From Microbacterium halimionae (GTDB taxonomy: Bacteria; Actinomycetota; Actinomycetes; Actinomycetales; Microbacteriaceae): 64,000 nucleotides of DNA. Location of the stretch: assembly GCF_011761265.1 (NCBI RefSeq), contig NZ_JAAOZB010000001.1:1178001-1242000 (forward strand), read 5' to 3'. Below the pieces are notes generated by a model, which saw only the letters and a program-made list of their open reading frames with translations, was not told the origin of the DNA and did not search any database. This document shows positions 33,576 to 42,254 of the stretch, piece by piece; position 1 is the first letter of the stretch, and every line of letters starts with the position of its first letter. Both the position numbers and the translations under genes were made by a program.

Positions 33576-34639
33576 ACCGCCGTGAACCCCTCGTGTTGGG
33601 TATCGAAACGAGCTGCGACGAAACCGGCATTGGGATAGTCCGGGGTCGTACGCTCCTCAGCAACACGATTGCCTCGAGCATGGACGAGCACGCCCGTTTC
33701 GGTGGCGTTGTTCCCGAGGTGGCGGCTCGCGCTCATCTTGAGGCGATGCAGCCCAGCATCGAAGCTGCGCTCAAAGAGGCACAAGTGTCGCTCGAAGACA
33801 TCGATGCCGTCGCTGTGACGTCGGGTCCGGGCCTTGCTGGCGCGCTCATGGTCGGCGTCGGTGCGGCGAAAGCGCTCGCCGTGGGACTCGACAAGCCGCT
33901 TTACGCCGTGAACCATCTCGTCGGGCACATTGCCGCCGATATTCTCGATGACGCCGCAGCCCCGCTCGAATATCCCACCGTCGCACTTCTCGTGAGCGGC
34001 GGTCACACGTCACTCTTGCTTGTGCATGATCTCACCGGCAACGTCGAGCTGCTCGGTGAGACAGTCGATGACGCAGCTGGCGAAGCGTTCGACAAGGTCG
34101 CACGGATTCTGGGGTTGCCCTATCCGGGCGGTCCGGAGATCGATCGGGCAGCCGTCACCGGAGATCCCACGGCGATTCGGTTCCCGCGTGGGCTCTCCCG
34201 CGCATCCGATCGTGAAAAGCACCGCTACGACTTTTCCTTCTCGGGGCTCAAGACTTCGGTTGCGCGCTGGATCGAGCAGCACGAGGCCGCCGGGCAACCG
34301 GTGCCGGTAGCTGATGTCGCGGCGTCGTTTCGTGAGGCCGTCGTCGATGTGCTCGTGACCAAAGCTCTCGATGCCTGCCAGGCGTATGGGGTTCCGCGGT
34401 TGCTGCTGGGTGGGGGAGTCATTGCCAATCGGCGACTTCGTGATGTCGCCACGGCCCGGGGCGCAGCGGCAGGCGTCACAGTACGCATCCCGCCGCTCCG
34501 CCTCTGTACCGACAACGGCGCCATGATCGCGGCCCTCGCGGCCGAACTCATTATGTCTGGGCACGAACCGTCGACTCTCGCGTTCGGGGCAGACTCCACT
34601 CTTCCGGTCACCGACATCCAGGTCGCGGTGAGCGGATGA
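33572..34639 (+). CDS. tsaD: tRNA N6-adenosine threonylcarbamoyltransferase TsaD
   Basis: 355 residues. Catalyses t6A transfer. It starts at the GTG overlapping the rimI stop, giving [12 protein letters not shown]; the metal ligands are in [20 protein letters not shown] and [12 protein letters not shown] are ASKHA motifs; CTDNGAMIA closes the family signature. The frame runs further upstream inside rimI and was not used. Confidence 0.96.
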   Translation: MNRREPLVLGIETSCDETGIGIVRGRTLLSNTIASSMDEHARFGGVVPEVAARAHLEAMQPSIEAALKEAQVSLEDIDAVAVTSGPGLAGALMVGVGAAKALAVGLDKPLYAVNHLVGHIAADILDDAAAPLEYPTVALLVSGGHTSLLLVHDLTGNVELLGETVDDAAGEAFDKVARILGLPYPGGPEIDRAAVTGDPTAIRFPRGLSRASDREKHRYDFSFSGLKTSVARWIEQHEAAGQPVPVADVAASFREAVVDVLVTKALDACQAYGVPRLLLGGGVIANRRLRDVATARGAAAGVTVRIPPLRLCTDNGAMIAALAAELIMSGHEPSTLAFGADSTLPVTDIQVAVSG

Positions 34640-35112
34640 CCGATCCGACGTCCCCGGATGCTTCGCGCACGCCTGCACCGCCCTTTGCTGCACCCGCTGC
34701 GGTACCGTCGCCTGCTGCGCCGGCTGCTGCGCCGACTGCGCTGCCGGGTGCGCACCGCGGTGGGTATCAGCGCGAGCTGACCGCCCCACTCGACATCGTG
34801 GTGCAGTCGCAGACCGAGTATCCGTCTGTCCCGTGGCAGCCCCCCGCGACGGCGCCGGTTTCGCCGCCCGTGCAGGGGGCATTTTCGGGGTGGGCGCTCG
34901 GATTTGCTGTCGCCGGACTCGTGTTCTCCTTTTTCGTCGGCTGGGGCTTTCCCCTCGGGATCGTCGCCATCGCCACAGCGATTCTCGCGCTCCGACGTCC
35001 GCTCGAGAGCCGTCGTGTGGCGGTCTGGTCAATCGTGCTGGCCACTCTCTCGATCGCATATAGCGCGCTCTGGCTAGTGGCGTCTGCTCAGCAGGCGGGC
35101 ATGATCAACTAG
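34636..35112 (+). CDS. Membrane protein with proline/alanine-rich N-terminus, DUF4190-like
   Basis: 158 residues. The first 60 are Pro/Ala-rich and disordered; after a Gln-rich linker two hydrophobic helices (about 85-110 and 130-150) follow, with the [15 protein letters not shown] and [14 protein letters not shown] pattern of DUF4190. The function of the domain is unknown. The start overlaps the tsaD stop (ATGA), so it is cotranscribed with the t6A genes. Confidence 0.75.
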   Translation: MTDPTSPDASRTPAPPFAAPAAVPSPAAPAAAPTALPGAHRGGYQRELTAPLDIVVQSQTEYPSVPWQPPATAPVSPPVQGAFSGWALGFAVAGLVFSFFVGWGFPLGIVAIATAILALRRPLESRRVAVWSIVLATLSIAYSALWLVASAQQAGMIN

Positions 35113-35138
35113 CCAGCGCTCGCCGTTCGCGACCTGAT

Positions 35139-36329
35139 CTAGTCAACGCGGTCAACCAGCAGCGCGCGGCGACGCTCGCCGATGCGGGTGACGATGAGCG
35201 TCGCGGATGCTGTGCCAGAAAGTTTTAGTTTGGTTCGGAGGATGGCGGGGTCGATATCGACGCCGCGCTTTTTGATCTCGAGCGTTCCTATGTTGCGCTC
35301 GCGCAGTGCTTTAGCAAGTGACTTCACATCGAACGGCAACTCTTCGCGCACCCGAAACGAACGGACGAACGGGCTTGTGAGTGCGGCATCCGATGTGAGG
35401 TAAGCGATGCCGTCAGAAACCATGCCCGCTTCTAACCGGCGAGCCACGTCGCCGATGAGTCGCGCACGGATGACGGCGCCCTCGGGTTCGTGCACGAACT
35501 CCCCGAGCGCGCGAGTCTCGACATCTGCCGCGTCGTCTGCCGCGGTAATCTCGTGCGCTGTATCGCCGCGCACCACGAGGGCGGAGCGATAGACGCCGGG
35601 GCGCGCGAGTGCACCCGACCACAACACGAGCTCGATGGTTGCGCCGTCCACGCTGATCCACTGCGCCTCGATCTCTGGTGGAATCGCATCGCGTTCGAAT
35701 CCCGGGCCGAGCTTGATTCCGGTTGGGAGCGTGCGTGCGAGCCCGAAAACCCAATCAAGGTTCGGCGAGTAGTCGGTTGGGTGAACCCGTCGCGTCTCGG
35801 TGTGTCCAGCTGTTCGTCGTGCCGGGTCGAGCCAGGCTGCTCTCACACCAGAGAGATCGGATGCCTCCGCCACACCATGCCGCACTGTCACTGCTTTGCC
35901 GAACGGCGCGAGGTTGTACGCGGCAATGGCTGCTGTCACCTCGTCGGCATCACACGCCTCGACTTCGAGTCCAAGACCGGCAAACCCCAGTGCGTCTCCG
36001 CCGATTCCGCAGCCGAGATCCGCAATGTGTGTGAGCCCAGCATCACGAAACCGCCCCGCGTGCCTGGCGGCAACGGACAGGCGAGTGGCTTGCTCGAGAC
36101 CCGCGCGGGTAAAGAGCATGCTCGTGGCGAAATCACCGAACTTCGCGCGTGCTCGCACGCGCAGGCGTGCCTGCCCGACAACAGCGGAGACGAGGGCGGG
36201 TGAGTGGCCGACGGCACGCAACCGCGAGACGGCGGATGCTACATCCGTCGTTGACTCGAGTGCACCCACCTCATCGAGGAGCCGGAGCCCGTCTGGGGTC
36301 AATAATTCGGTGAGCTCGGCCATCTCCAT
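35139..36329 (-). CDS. Class I SAM-dependent methyltransferase with THUMP-like domain
   Basis: 396 residues. The SAM site is HIADLGCGIGGDALGFAGLG, followed by ACDADEVTAAIAAYN. A WLDPARR segment fits the catalytic region of a group of poorly studied methyltransferases. The C-terminal 70 residues (REELPFDVKSLAKALRERNIGTLEIKKRG) match a THUMP-like domain, suggesting an RNA substrate by inference. The ATG at 36329 follows TAGGGT by 6 nt. Confidence 0.84.
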   Translation of the reverse strand: MEMAELTELLTPDGLRLLDEVGALESTTDVASAVSRLRAVGHSPALVSAVVGQARLRVRARAKFGDFATSMLFTRAGLEQATRLSVAARHAGRFRDAGLTHIADLGCGIGGDALGFAGLGLEVEACDADEVTAAIAAYNLAPFGKAVTVRHGVAEASDLSGVRAAWLDPARRTAGHTETRRVHPTDYSPNLDWVFGLARTLPTGIKLGPGFERDAIPPEIEAQWISVDGATIELVLWSGALARPGVYRSALVVRGDTAHEITAADDAADVETRALGEFVHEPEGAVIRARLIGDVARRLEAGMVSDGIAYLTSDAALTSPFVRSFRVREELPFDVKSLAKALRERNIGTLEIKKRGVDIDPAILRTKLKLSGTASATLIVTRIGERRRALLVDRVD

Positions 36330-36335
36330 GCCACC

Positions 36336-36341
36336 ACCCTA
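36336..36341 (-). promoter_or_regulatory. Leaderless -10 hexamer for the THUMP-like methyltransferase gene
   Basis: On the minus strand TAGGGT is followed by 6 nt (GGTGGC) and the ATG at 36329. Confidence 0.6.
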
Positions 36342-36370
36342 TGCGCGGCTCCGATTGCACGAGAGAGAAA

Positions 36371-36397
36371 TTGGCACTCGCGTTGCGTGAGTGCCAG
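36371..36397. promoter_or_regulatory. CIRCE element 1 upstream of groES
   Basis: TTGGCACTC-N9-GAGTGCCAG, a near match to the HrcA operator TTAGCACTC-N9-GAGTGCTAA. Confidence 0.9.
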
Positions 36398-36416
36398 CAC
36401 TTCCCTAAACTTGTTT

Positions 36417-36443
36417 TTAGCACTCTCGGCCTGAGGGTGCTAA
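36417..36443. promoter_or_regulatory. CIRCE element 2 upstream of groES
   Basis: TTAGCACTC-N9-GGGTGCTAA, 17 of 18 arm positions matching the HrcA operator. It is 43 bp before the groES start and 19 bp after the first element. Confidence 0.92.
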
Positions 36444-36485
36444 CGAGTCTTCCGTTCACGAAGCGCAAGAAAGAAGAGGTAGACC

Positions 36486-36782
36486 GTGTCGGTTTCCATC
36501 AAGCCGCTCGAGGACCGCATCGTCATCAAGCAGGTCGAGGCAGAGCAGACCACCGCGAGTGGTCTCGTCATCCCCGATACCGCCAAGGAAAAGCCCCAGG
36601 AGGGTGAAGTTGTTGCTGTCGGCCCCGGCCGCATTGACGACAACGGCAACCGTGTTCCGCTCGACGTAGCCGTCGGCGATCGCGTGATCTACAGCAAGTA
36701 CGGCGGCACCGAAGTGAAGTTCGGCGCTGACGAGTACTTGGTGCTCTCGGCACGCGACGTGCTGGCGGTTGTCGTTCGCTAA
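36486..36782 (+). CDS. groES: Co-chaperonin GroES
   Basis: 98 residues. Forms the heptameric lid of the GroEL cage. The signatures [14 protein letters not shown], the mobile loop ([17 protein letters not shown]) and [14 protein letters not shown] are all present. GTG start with AAGAAGAGG about 7 nt upstream. It is controlled by two CIRCE elements. No groEL follows: a terminator and rarD come next. Confidence 0.97.
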   Translation: MSVSIKPLEDRIVIKQVEAEQTTASGLVIPDTAKEKPQEGEVVAVGPGRIDDNGNRVPLDVAVGDRVIYSKYGGTEVKFGADEYLVLSARDVLAVVVR

Positions 36783-36797
36783 GACGACCACCCCTCG

Positions 36798-36830
36798 AAA
36801 GGCCCGGAGCGATGCTCCGGGCCTTTTCTT
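36798..36830 (+). terminator. Rho-independent terminator of groES
   Basis: Perfect 13-bp stem (36798-36810 with 36814-36826), GAT loop, followed by a T-rich tail. Confidence 0.9.
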
Positions 36831-36949
36831 TTCTCCCGCCACCGACTCTTTTTCTCACAACTTTGCTGTCTGCGAGGCGGTGGCAGAAAAGAGTGCATGA
36901 TCGGCAGGTCCCGGGACCTGGATGGTGCCTTGCCGATGGCGCTCAGATC

Positions 36950-36955
36950 TAGGCT
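36950..36955 (+). promoter_or_regulatory. Leaderless -10 hexamer for the rarD-like gene
   Basis: TAGGCT, 6 nt (AAGTAA), then the GTG start at 36962. Confidence 0.6.
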
Positions 36956-36961
36956 AAGTAA

Positions 36962-37918
36962 GTGACGCAGCCGAATGCCCCCGAAGATGCGACGGATGCT
37001 GCGCGCACGCGCGTCGTCGGAACGACCTATGCCTTCTTGGCCTACCTGCTCTGGGGATTTCTCCCTCTCTACTTTTTGCTGCTGAAACCTACCGGTGCGT
37101 GGGAAGTCGTGGCATGGCGCATTCTGTTGTCGCTCGTGTTCTGTGCGTTCCTCATCGCCGTTACGCGGTCATGGCCGCGCTTCCGAGCGATCATCGCCCA
37201 AAAGCGGTTGCTCATGTGGACAGCGGTCGCCGGTGCTTTGATCTACGTCAACTGGCAGGTCTTTCTGCTGGCGACTCTCACAGGCCACGTCATCGAGACG
37301 AGCCTCGGCTATTTCATCAATCCCATCGTGACAGTGCTGCTGGGTGTGCTTGTGCTGCGTGAGCGGCTTCGCGCGACGCAGTGGGTAGCGATCAGTCTCG
37401 CCGCCGTTGCTGTGATTGTGATCATGGTCGGGTACGGCACTTTCCCCTGGATCGCGCTTCTTCTCGCGTTTTCATTCGGCTTCTACAGTCTTGTGAAGAA
37501 GCGGATCGGTCCCGCTGTGGACGCGGTCAGTGGTCTTACCTTGGAATCCTTCTGGCTCGCGCCCATTGCCATCGTGCAACTCATCGTGGTCGGAGCAACG
37601 ACCGGCATCACTCTCGCGAGCGCGGGGCTGGGGCACGGCATCCTGCTTGCTCTTGCGGGCGTCGCAACAGCTGTGCCGCTGTTGCTGTTCGCCTCTGGCG
37701 CGCGCCGAGTGACCTTGACAACACTCGGCATCATGCAGTTCATCGCGCCGATTTTGCAGTTCATGATCGGTGCATGGCTGCTGGGTGAACCCATGCCGCT
37801 TGAGCGCTGGATCGGCTTCGGCATCGTGTGGGTGGCACTGATCGTGCTGACGATTGACTCTGTTCGCGCCGCACGCCGCGGGCGTCGGGTCGTTAGCGAC
37901 GTGACAGAACTGACCTAA
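36962..37918 (+). CDS. rarD: EamA/RarD-family transporter
   Basis: A 318-residue ten-helix membrane protein of the drug/metabolite transporter superfamily. The start TYAFLAYLLWGFLPLYFLLL and the segments WEVVAWRILLSLVF and NWQVFLLATLTGHVIETSLGYFINPI are characteristic of RarD (chloramphenicol-sensitive protein) rather than other EamA proteins. The transported substrate is not known. Confidence 0.88.
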   Translation: MTQPNAPEDATDAARTRVVGTTYAFLAYLLWGFLPLYFLLLKPTGAWEVVAWRILLSLVFCAFLIAVTRSWPRFRAIIAQKRLLMWTAVAGALIYVNWQVFLLATLTGHVIETSLGYFINPIVTVLLGVLVLRERLRATQWVAISLAAVAVIVIMVGYGTFPWIALLLAFSFGFYSLVKKRIGPAVDAVSGLTLESFWLAPIAIVQLIVVGATTGITLASAGLGHGILLALAGVATAVPLLLFASGARRVTLTTLGIMQFIAPILQFMIGAWLLGEPMPLERWIGFGIVWVALIVLTIDSVRAARRGRRVVSDVTELT

Positions 37919-37980
37919 AATCCACCGGATGCTGGAGTCGCTGTTATGCGTCTGTGATCTGGTTGTTTCACATCGTTAAC

Positions 37981-38000
37981 GCACCGCAACACTGCGGTGC
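37981..38000. terminator. Hairpin downstream of rarD, possible terminator
   Basis: Perfect 8-bp arms GCACCGCA and TGCGGTGC around a 4-nt loop, without a T-run. A second imperfect hairpin (38031-38051) lies in the livK leader. Confidence 0.4.
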
Positions 38001-38078
38001 GCTCCCGCTCGTTACTGTGAATTACATCGAGTCCGGTTCTGTGAGCCGGACGCCTGTTTGTACACAGCAAGGAGCACT

Positions 38079-39350
38079 ATGAACGTCTTTACTCGTTCGC
38101 GTTCGAGCAAGGCCATCAGCGGTATCGCTGTGGTCGGGATCAGCGCGCTCTTCCTCGCCGGCTGCTCAAGCAGCGGTGACGAGGGATCATCATCCGCCCC
38201 AGAAGCCGGGGAAGCGATGACTCTCACCATCGGAACAGCACTGCCGCAGACCGGTAACCTCGCATTCCTCGGCCCGCCCGAAGAAGCTGGTGTCGCGTAC
38301 GCGGCATCTCAGGTGAACGACATCTCCGACGCAACAGGTCTCTCAATGGACGTCGTGTACGGCGACTCGGGTGACACTGACAACAAGGCATACGAGACTG
38401 AAATCCCGCGTCTGCTCAACGATGACGTTTCGGCGATCATCGGTGCAGCCTCATCGGGTGTGTCACTGCAGTTCATCGACCAGGTGACGGGTGCCGGAGT
38501 CATCCAGTTCTCGCCCGCCAACACGTCGGACGCCTTCACGACATACGACGACAACGGTCTCTACTTCCGCACCGCGCCTTCGGACGTGCTGCAGGGTGAA
38601 GTGCTCGGAAACTTGATTGCTGAAGACGGCAACCAGACACTCGGCATGATCGTTCTCAACGACTCGTACGGCACGGGACTCGCCAAGTACGTCACGGAGG
38701 CATTCGAAGCCGCCGGTGGCGAGGTAGTCGCATCGACCACCTACAACACTGGTGACACCACGTTCGACGCTCAGGTGAGCGAAGTTCTCGCCGCAGACCC
38801 CGACGCGATCGCGCTGATCACGTTCGAAGAAGTGACGACGATTCTTCCGAGCCTGTTCGGACAGTTCCCCGCCGAAGACCTTTACTTCGTCGACGGCAAC
38901 CTGTCGAACTTCGGCGATGAGTTCCCCGAGGGCTCACTGACCGGCGCAAAGGGCACGCTGCCCGGACTGTCGATCGACTCGATCGGTGAGTTCACCGGTG
39001 CGCTCGATGAGTTCGTTGCATCAGAGGGCGACGACCCGCTCGAAGAGTACAGCTACGCTGCTGAGTCGTTTGACTCGGTCATCCTGCTCGCTCTTGCCAG
39101 CCTCTCGGCAGGTACTACCGATAGCGCAGCTATCGCAGAGAAGCTCATCGAGGTTTCAGGTGGCAGCGGCGACGGTGAGAAGTGCACCACGTACTCTGAC
39201 TGCGCCGACATCATCATGGGCGGCGGAACAGCCGACTACGACGGTGTTTCTGGTCCGATCACGTTCGATGACGTCGGAGACCCGACCGAAGCATCGGTCG
39301 GTATCTACCAGTTCGGTGACGACAACAACTACTCCGCATACGAGGGCTAA
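38079..39350 (+). CDS. livK: Branched-chain amino-acid ABC transporter substrate-binding lipoprotein
   Basis: 423 residues from the ATG at 38079 (AAGGAG 4-5 nt upstream). Signal peptide with lipobox LFLAGC and Cys29. The type I periplasmic binding fold (LTIGTALPQTGNLAFLGPPEEAGVAYA and VVYGDSGDTDNKAYETEIPRLL) is that of LivK/Leu-Ile-Val binding proteins. The permease and ATPase genes lie on the opposite strand just downstream, convergent, so binding protein and translocator are transcribed separately. Confidence 0.9.
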   Translation: MNVFTRSRSSKAISGIAVVGISALFLAGCSSSGDEGSSSAPEAGEAMTLTIGTALPQTGNLAFLGPPEEAGVAYAASQVNDISDATGLSMDVVYGDSGDTDNKAYETEIPRLLNDDVSAIIGAASSGVSLQFIDQVTGAGVIQFSPANTSDAFTTYDDNGLYFRTAPSDVLQGEVLGNLIAEDGNQTLGMIVLNDSYGTGLAKYVTEAFEAAGGEVVASTTYNTGDTTFDAQVSEVLAADPDAIALITFEEVTTILPSLFGQFPAEDLYFVDGNLSNFGDEFPEGSLTGAKGTLPGLSIDSIGEFTGALDEFVASEGDDPLEEYSYAAESFDSVILLALASLSAGTTDSAAIAEKLIEVSGGSGDGEKCTTYSDCADIIMGGGTADYDGVSGPITFDDVGDPTEASVGIYQFGDDNNYSAYEG

Positions 39351-39362
39351 GCCTTCCAGCAA

Positions 39363-39398
39363 CACAGCGGCCCCGGTCTTCGGACCGGGGCCGCTGTG
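39363..39398 (+). terminator. Strong terminator hairpin after livK
   Basis: Perfect 16-bp stem (39363-39378 with 39383-39398) closed by the stable TTCG tetraloop. No T-run follows. Confidence 0.75.
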
Positions 39399-39430
39399 CG
39401 TGTGCTGTGCAGCAGGGTACTGAGCAGGTG

Positions 39431-39453
39431 CTGCCGCCGCCGCTTGGCGGCAG
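39431..39453. other. GC-rich hairpin between livK and livF
   Basis: 8-bp arms CTGCCGCC and GGCGGCAG around a 7-nt loop, placed between the two gene-specific terminators. Confidence 0.5.
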
Positions 39454-39460
39454 GGCGCAG

Positions 39461-39502
39461 CAAAAAGCTCCGCCACACGACGATGACCGTATGGCGGAGC
39501 TT
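39461..39502 (-). terminator. Rho-independent terminator of the livHMGF operon
   Basis: 11-bp perfect arms (39465-39475 and 39492-39502). Read on the minus strand, the hairpin is followed by a T-run (39462-39466). Confidence 0.8.
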
Positions 39503-39515
39503 AAGCTATTGGCGG

Positions 39516-40256
39516 TTACGCGCCGAGCGAGCCCAGGTAGAGCTCTGTGACCTTGGAGTCGTTCAGGAGCTCGCGCCCAGTGCCGGTGTATGCATCGCGG
39601 CCCTGGTCGAGGACATATCCGCGGTCGCAGATCTGCAAGCAGCGGCGTGCGTTCTGCTCGACCATGATGCAGGTGACGCCGGCCTTGTTGATCTCCGAAA
39701 CGCGAATGAACGCCTCATCCTGACGCACGGGAGAAAGTCCAGCAGACGGCTCGTCGAGAAGCAGAACCTTGGGGTCCATCATGAGAGCTCGGCTCATAGC
39801 GACCATTTGTCGTTCACCGCCCGACAGCGAGCCAGCACGCTGCTTCAAACGTTTGCCGAGCTCGCCGAAGATGCTCGTCACGAATTCGAGTCGCTCCTTG
39901 TAGACCGACGGATTCTGGTAGAGCCCCATCTGCAGGTTCTCTTCGATTGTGAGAGACGGAAAGACATTGTTCGTCTGAGGGATGAAACCGACCCCGCGTG
40001 CAACGAGCTTGTTCGCGGGCAGGCCCGTGATGTCATCACCTTCGAGAGTGACAACACCCGATCGAATGTTCACCTGACCGAAGATCGCCTTAAGAAGCGT
40101 CGACTTACCGGCACCGTTCGGGCCGATGATGCCGATGAGCTCGCCCTGATGGGCAATGAGAGAGCATCCGTTGAGGATGTTGACTCCCGGCAGGTAGCCG
40201 GCGTGTACGTCGTCGACGTGCACAACAGGTGTTGCCGTGGCCGTAGGTGTGCTCAC
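39516..40256 (-). CDS. livF: Branched-chain amino-acid ABC transporter ATP-binding protein LivF
   Basis: 246 residues. Walker A GPNGAGKSTLLKAIFG, ABC signature LSGGERQMVAMSRALM and Walker B VLLLDEPSAGL. LivF forms the heterodimeric ATPase with LivG. The start overlaps the livG stop by 4 nt. Confidence 0.94.
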   Translation of the reverse strand: MSTPTATATPVVHVDDVHAGYLPGVNILNGCSLIAHQGELIGIIGPNGAGKSTLLKAIFGQVNIRSGVVTLEGDDITGLPANKLVARGVGFIPQTNNVFPSLTIEENLQMGLYQNPSVYKERLEFVTSIFGELGKRLKQRAGSLSGGERQMVAMSRALMMDPKVLLLDEPSAGLSPVRQDEAFIRVSEINKAGVTCIMVEQNARRCLQICDRGYVLDQGRDAYTGTGRELLNDSKVTELYLGSLGA

Positions 40257-41260
40257 TTGTCGTTCTCCTCTTCGGCCTGACCTTCAGCCACGATCGTGGC
40301 TGAAGTGATGCCCGAGCTGCCGGGCAGGCCCGCGGTACCGTTCGCTTCTGCCTCAGTGACGCGACCCGTGAGTACGCCGAGGTCTACCTCTTGATGTGCG
40401 CCGAGATACGCGTCGACGACAGCCGGGTTCTTCATGACCGAAATCGGGTCACCCTCGGCAACAATGCGACCTTCCGCCATCACAACAACCCAGTCCGCAA
40501 TGTGGCGCACCATGTGCATGTCGTGCTCGACGAACAGCACAGTCATCCCCTCTTCTTTCAAATCGAGGATGTGATCGAGCAGCGACTCGGTAAGGGCCGG
40601 GTTGACGCCCGCCATTGGCTCGTCGAGCATCACGAGTTCTGGCTTCGTCATGAGTGACCGAGCCATTTCGAGAAGCTTTCGCTGGCCGCCCGAAAGGCTA
40701 GCTGCGTAGTCAGGAGCCTTGGTGTCGAGCTTGAACTTGGCAAGGAGCACCATGGCACGTTCTTCGATCGCCTGATCCTGCTTGCGCCAGATCCATGGGA
40801 TCAAGCTCGCCCAGAACTTCTCACCCTTTTGACCTGTCGCGCCAAGCTTCATGTTGTCGAGAACAGTGAGAAGCCCCAGCGCTTTTGTGAGTTGGAAGGT
40901 GCGGACAAGCCCCATTCGTGCGACTTTGAACGCGGCCACGTTTCCGAGCGGCTTTCCATCAAAGCTCCACTTGCCGGCGTTTGGTTTATCAAAGCCGGTG
41001 AGGAGATTGAACAGCGTGGTTTTACCCGCGCCGTTGGGGCCGATCAGGGCGGTGATGGCGCCGCGGGGGATTTCGAGATGATCTACGTCGACGGCGGTCA
41101 CGCCGCCGAAAGATCGAAGAATACCGTCAGCGACGATGATCGGATCTGTCTTCGCGACACCCGGCACAGCTTCACCGACGTGAAGGCCCGTCGTTTTAGG
41201 ACGCGCGATCAGCCCGGTGGTCGTCGGCACCTTTTCACTTGACATATCTTCACTTGACAT
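40253..41260 (-). CDS. livG: Branched-chain amino-acid ABC transporter ATP-binding protein LivG
   Basis: 335 residues from the ATG at 41260. Walker A GPNGAGKTTLFNLLTG, signature SLSGGQRKLLEMARSL, Walker B LVMLDEPMAGVNP. The C-terminus carries an extra 35-residue tail. A 15-bp tandem duplication at the 5' end repeats the residues MSSED, creating in-frame starts at 41275 (TTG), 41260 and 41245; 41260 is chosen because it lies 4 nt after the livM stop. Confidence 0.9.
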   Translation of the reverse strand: MSSEDMSSEKVPTTTGLIARPKTTGLHVGEAVPGVAKTDPIIVADGILRSFGGVTAVDVDHLEIPRGAITALIGPNGAGKTTLFNLLTGFDKPNAGKWSFDGKPLGNVAAFKVARMGLVRTFQLTKALGLLTVLDNMKLGATGQKGEKFWASLIPWIWRKQDQAIEERAMVLLAKFKLDTKAPDYAASLSGGQRKLLEMARSLMTKPELVMLDEPMAGVNPALTESLLDHILDLKEEGMTVLFVEHDMHMVRHIADWVVVMAEGRIVAEGDPISVMKNPAVVDAYLGAHQEVDLGVLTGRVTEAEANGTAGLPGSSGITSATIVAEGQAEEENDK

Positions 41261-41273
41261 ATCTTCACTTGAC
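41234..41273. repeat. 15-bp tandem repeat across the livM/livG junction
   Basis: Two full copies of TTCACTTGACATATC (41234-41248, 41249-41263) and 10 nt of a third. Each unit carries a potential ATG for livG and a purine-rich stretch before it. Confidence 0.85.
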
Positions 41274-42245
41274 AAAGGTCAGCTCCTTCTTATTGCCGAG
41301 GATGCCCTGCGGCATGAAGATCACGAGCAACATCAGGGCAACGCCTACCAGGATGAAGCGCAATGTACTCGCCTGGATCTGTGACATGAACGGCAGGATG
41401 CCGGCCGCCACCATTGCAGGAAGCACGTTCGACAGGAACGTCTGGATGACCCAGAAAATCAGCGAACCGAGCAGAGGCCCGAATACAGTTGCCGCTCCAC
41501 CGAGCAAGAGTGCCGTCCAGATGAAGAACGTCAACGACGTGACGTAGACACCGGGGCTTACGGCGGAAGGCATCGCGTAGATGATTCCACCTGCGGCGGC
41601 GATGACGCCACCGAGTACGAGCGACTGCATCTTGTACGCGTACACGTTCTTGCCGAGTGAGCGAACAGCATCCTCGTCTTCACGAATGCCCTTCATCGCT
41701 CGGCCCCATGGGCTTCGCATCAGCATCCACACAACGAGAGCGGCGATGGCCAGGGTGAGCAGGCCCACAATCCGCACCCACCATTGGTTTTCGTTATACG
41801 TCCAGGGGCCGAAACCGTAGGTTCCATCCGGGATCGGATTCATCGCTCGGAAGCTGGAGTGATAACCGCTGAGTCCATCGGCGGACCCGGTGACCTCGTC
41901 AAAAGCCGTCGTAAGGAACAGCAGCCGCACAACTTCTGCGGCCGCGATCGTCACGATAGCGAGATAGTCACCGCGCAAGCGCAGAGTCGGAATACCGAGA
42001 ATGAGAGCGAAGATCGCTGCTGCAGCGAGTCCGACGAGAGCTGCCAACCACCAAGGGAAGTTGAACGACAGGATCGAGATGGCGTAACCATACGCACCCA
42101 TCGCCATGAATCCAGCGATGCCCATGTTGATAAGGCCTGCGTAGCCGAAGTGAACCGCCAGTCCGAGGGCCGCGAGCGCGTAAGCGATTGTTGCCGGGCT
42201 CAGGATTGAGGAGCCGGTGTTTGAGAGGATTTGAAGCCAGTCCAT
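41265..42245 (-). CDS. livM: Branched-chain amino-acid ABC transporter permease LivM
   Basis: A 326-residue membrane protein with about nine helices and the LivM motif block ALGLAVHFGYAGLINMGIAGFMAMGAYG, plus MRSPWGRAMKGIREDEDAVRSLGKNVY for the ATPase-contacting loop. Lies 9 nt after livH. Confidence 0.93.
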   Translation of the reverse strand: MDWLQILSNTGSSILSPATIAYALAALGLAVHFGYAGLINMGIAGFMAMGAYGYAISILSFNFPWWLAALVGLAAAAIFALILGIPTLRLRGDYLAIVTIAAAEVVRLLFLTTAFDEVTGSADGLSGYHSSFRAMNPIPDGTYGFGPWTYNENQWWVRIVGLLTLAIAALVVWMLMRSPWGRAMKGIREDEDAVRSLGKNVYAYKMQSLVLGGVIAAAGGIIYAMPSAVSPGVYVTSLTFFIWTALLLGGAATVFGPLLGSLIFWVIQTFLSNVLPAMVAAGILPFMSQIQASTLRFILVGVALMLLVIFMPQGILGNKKELTFVK

Positions 42246-42254
42246 GAGTTTCGC

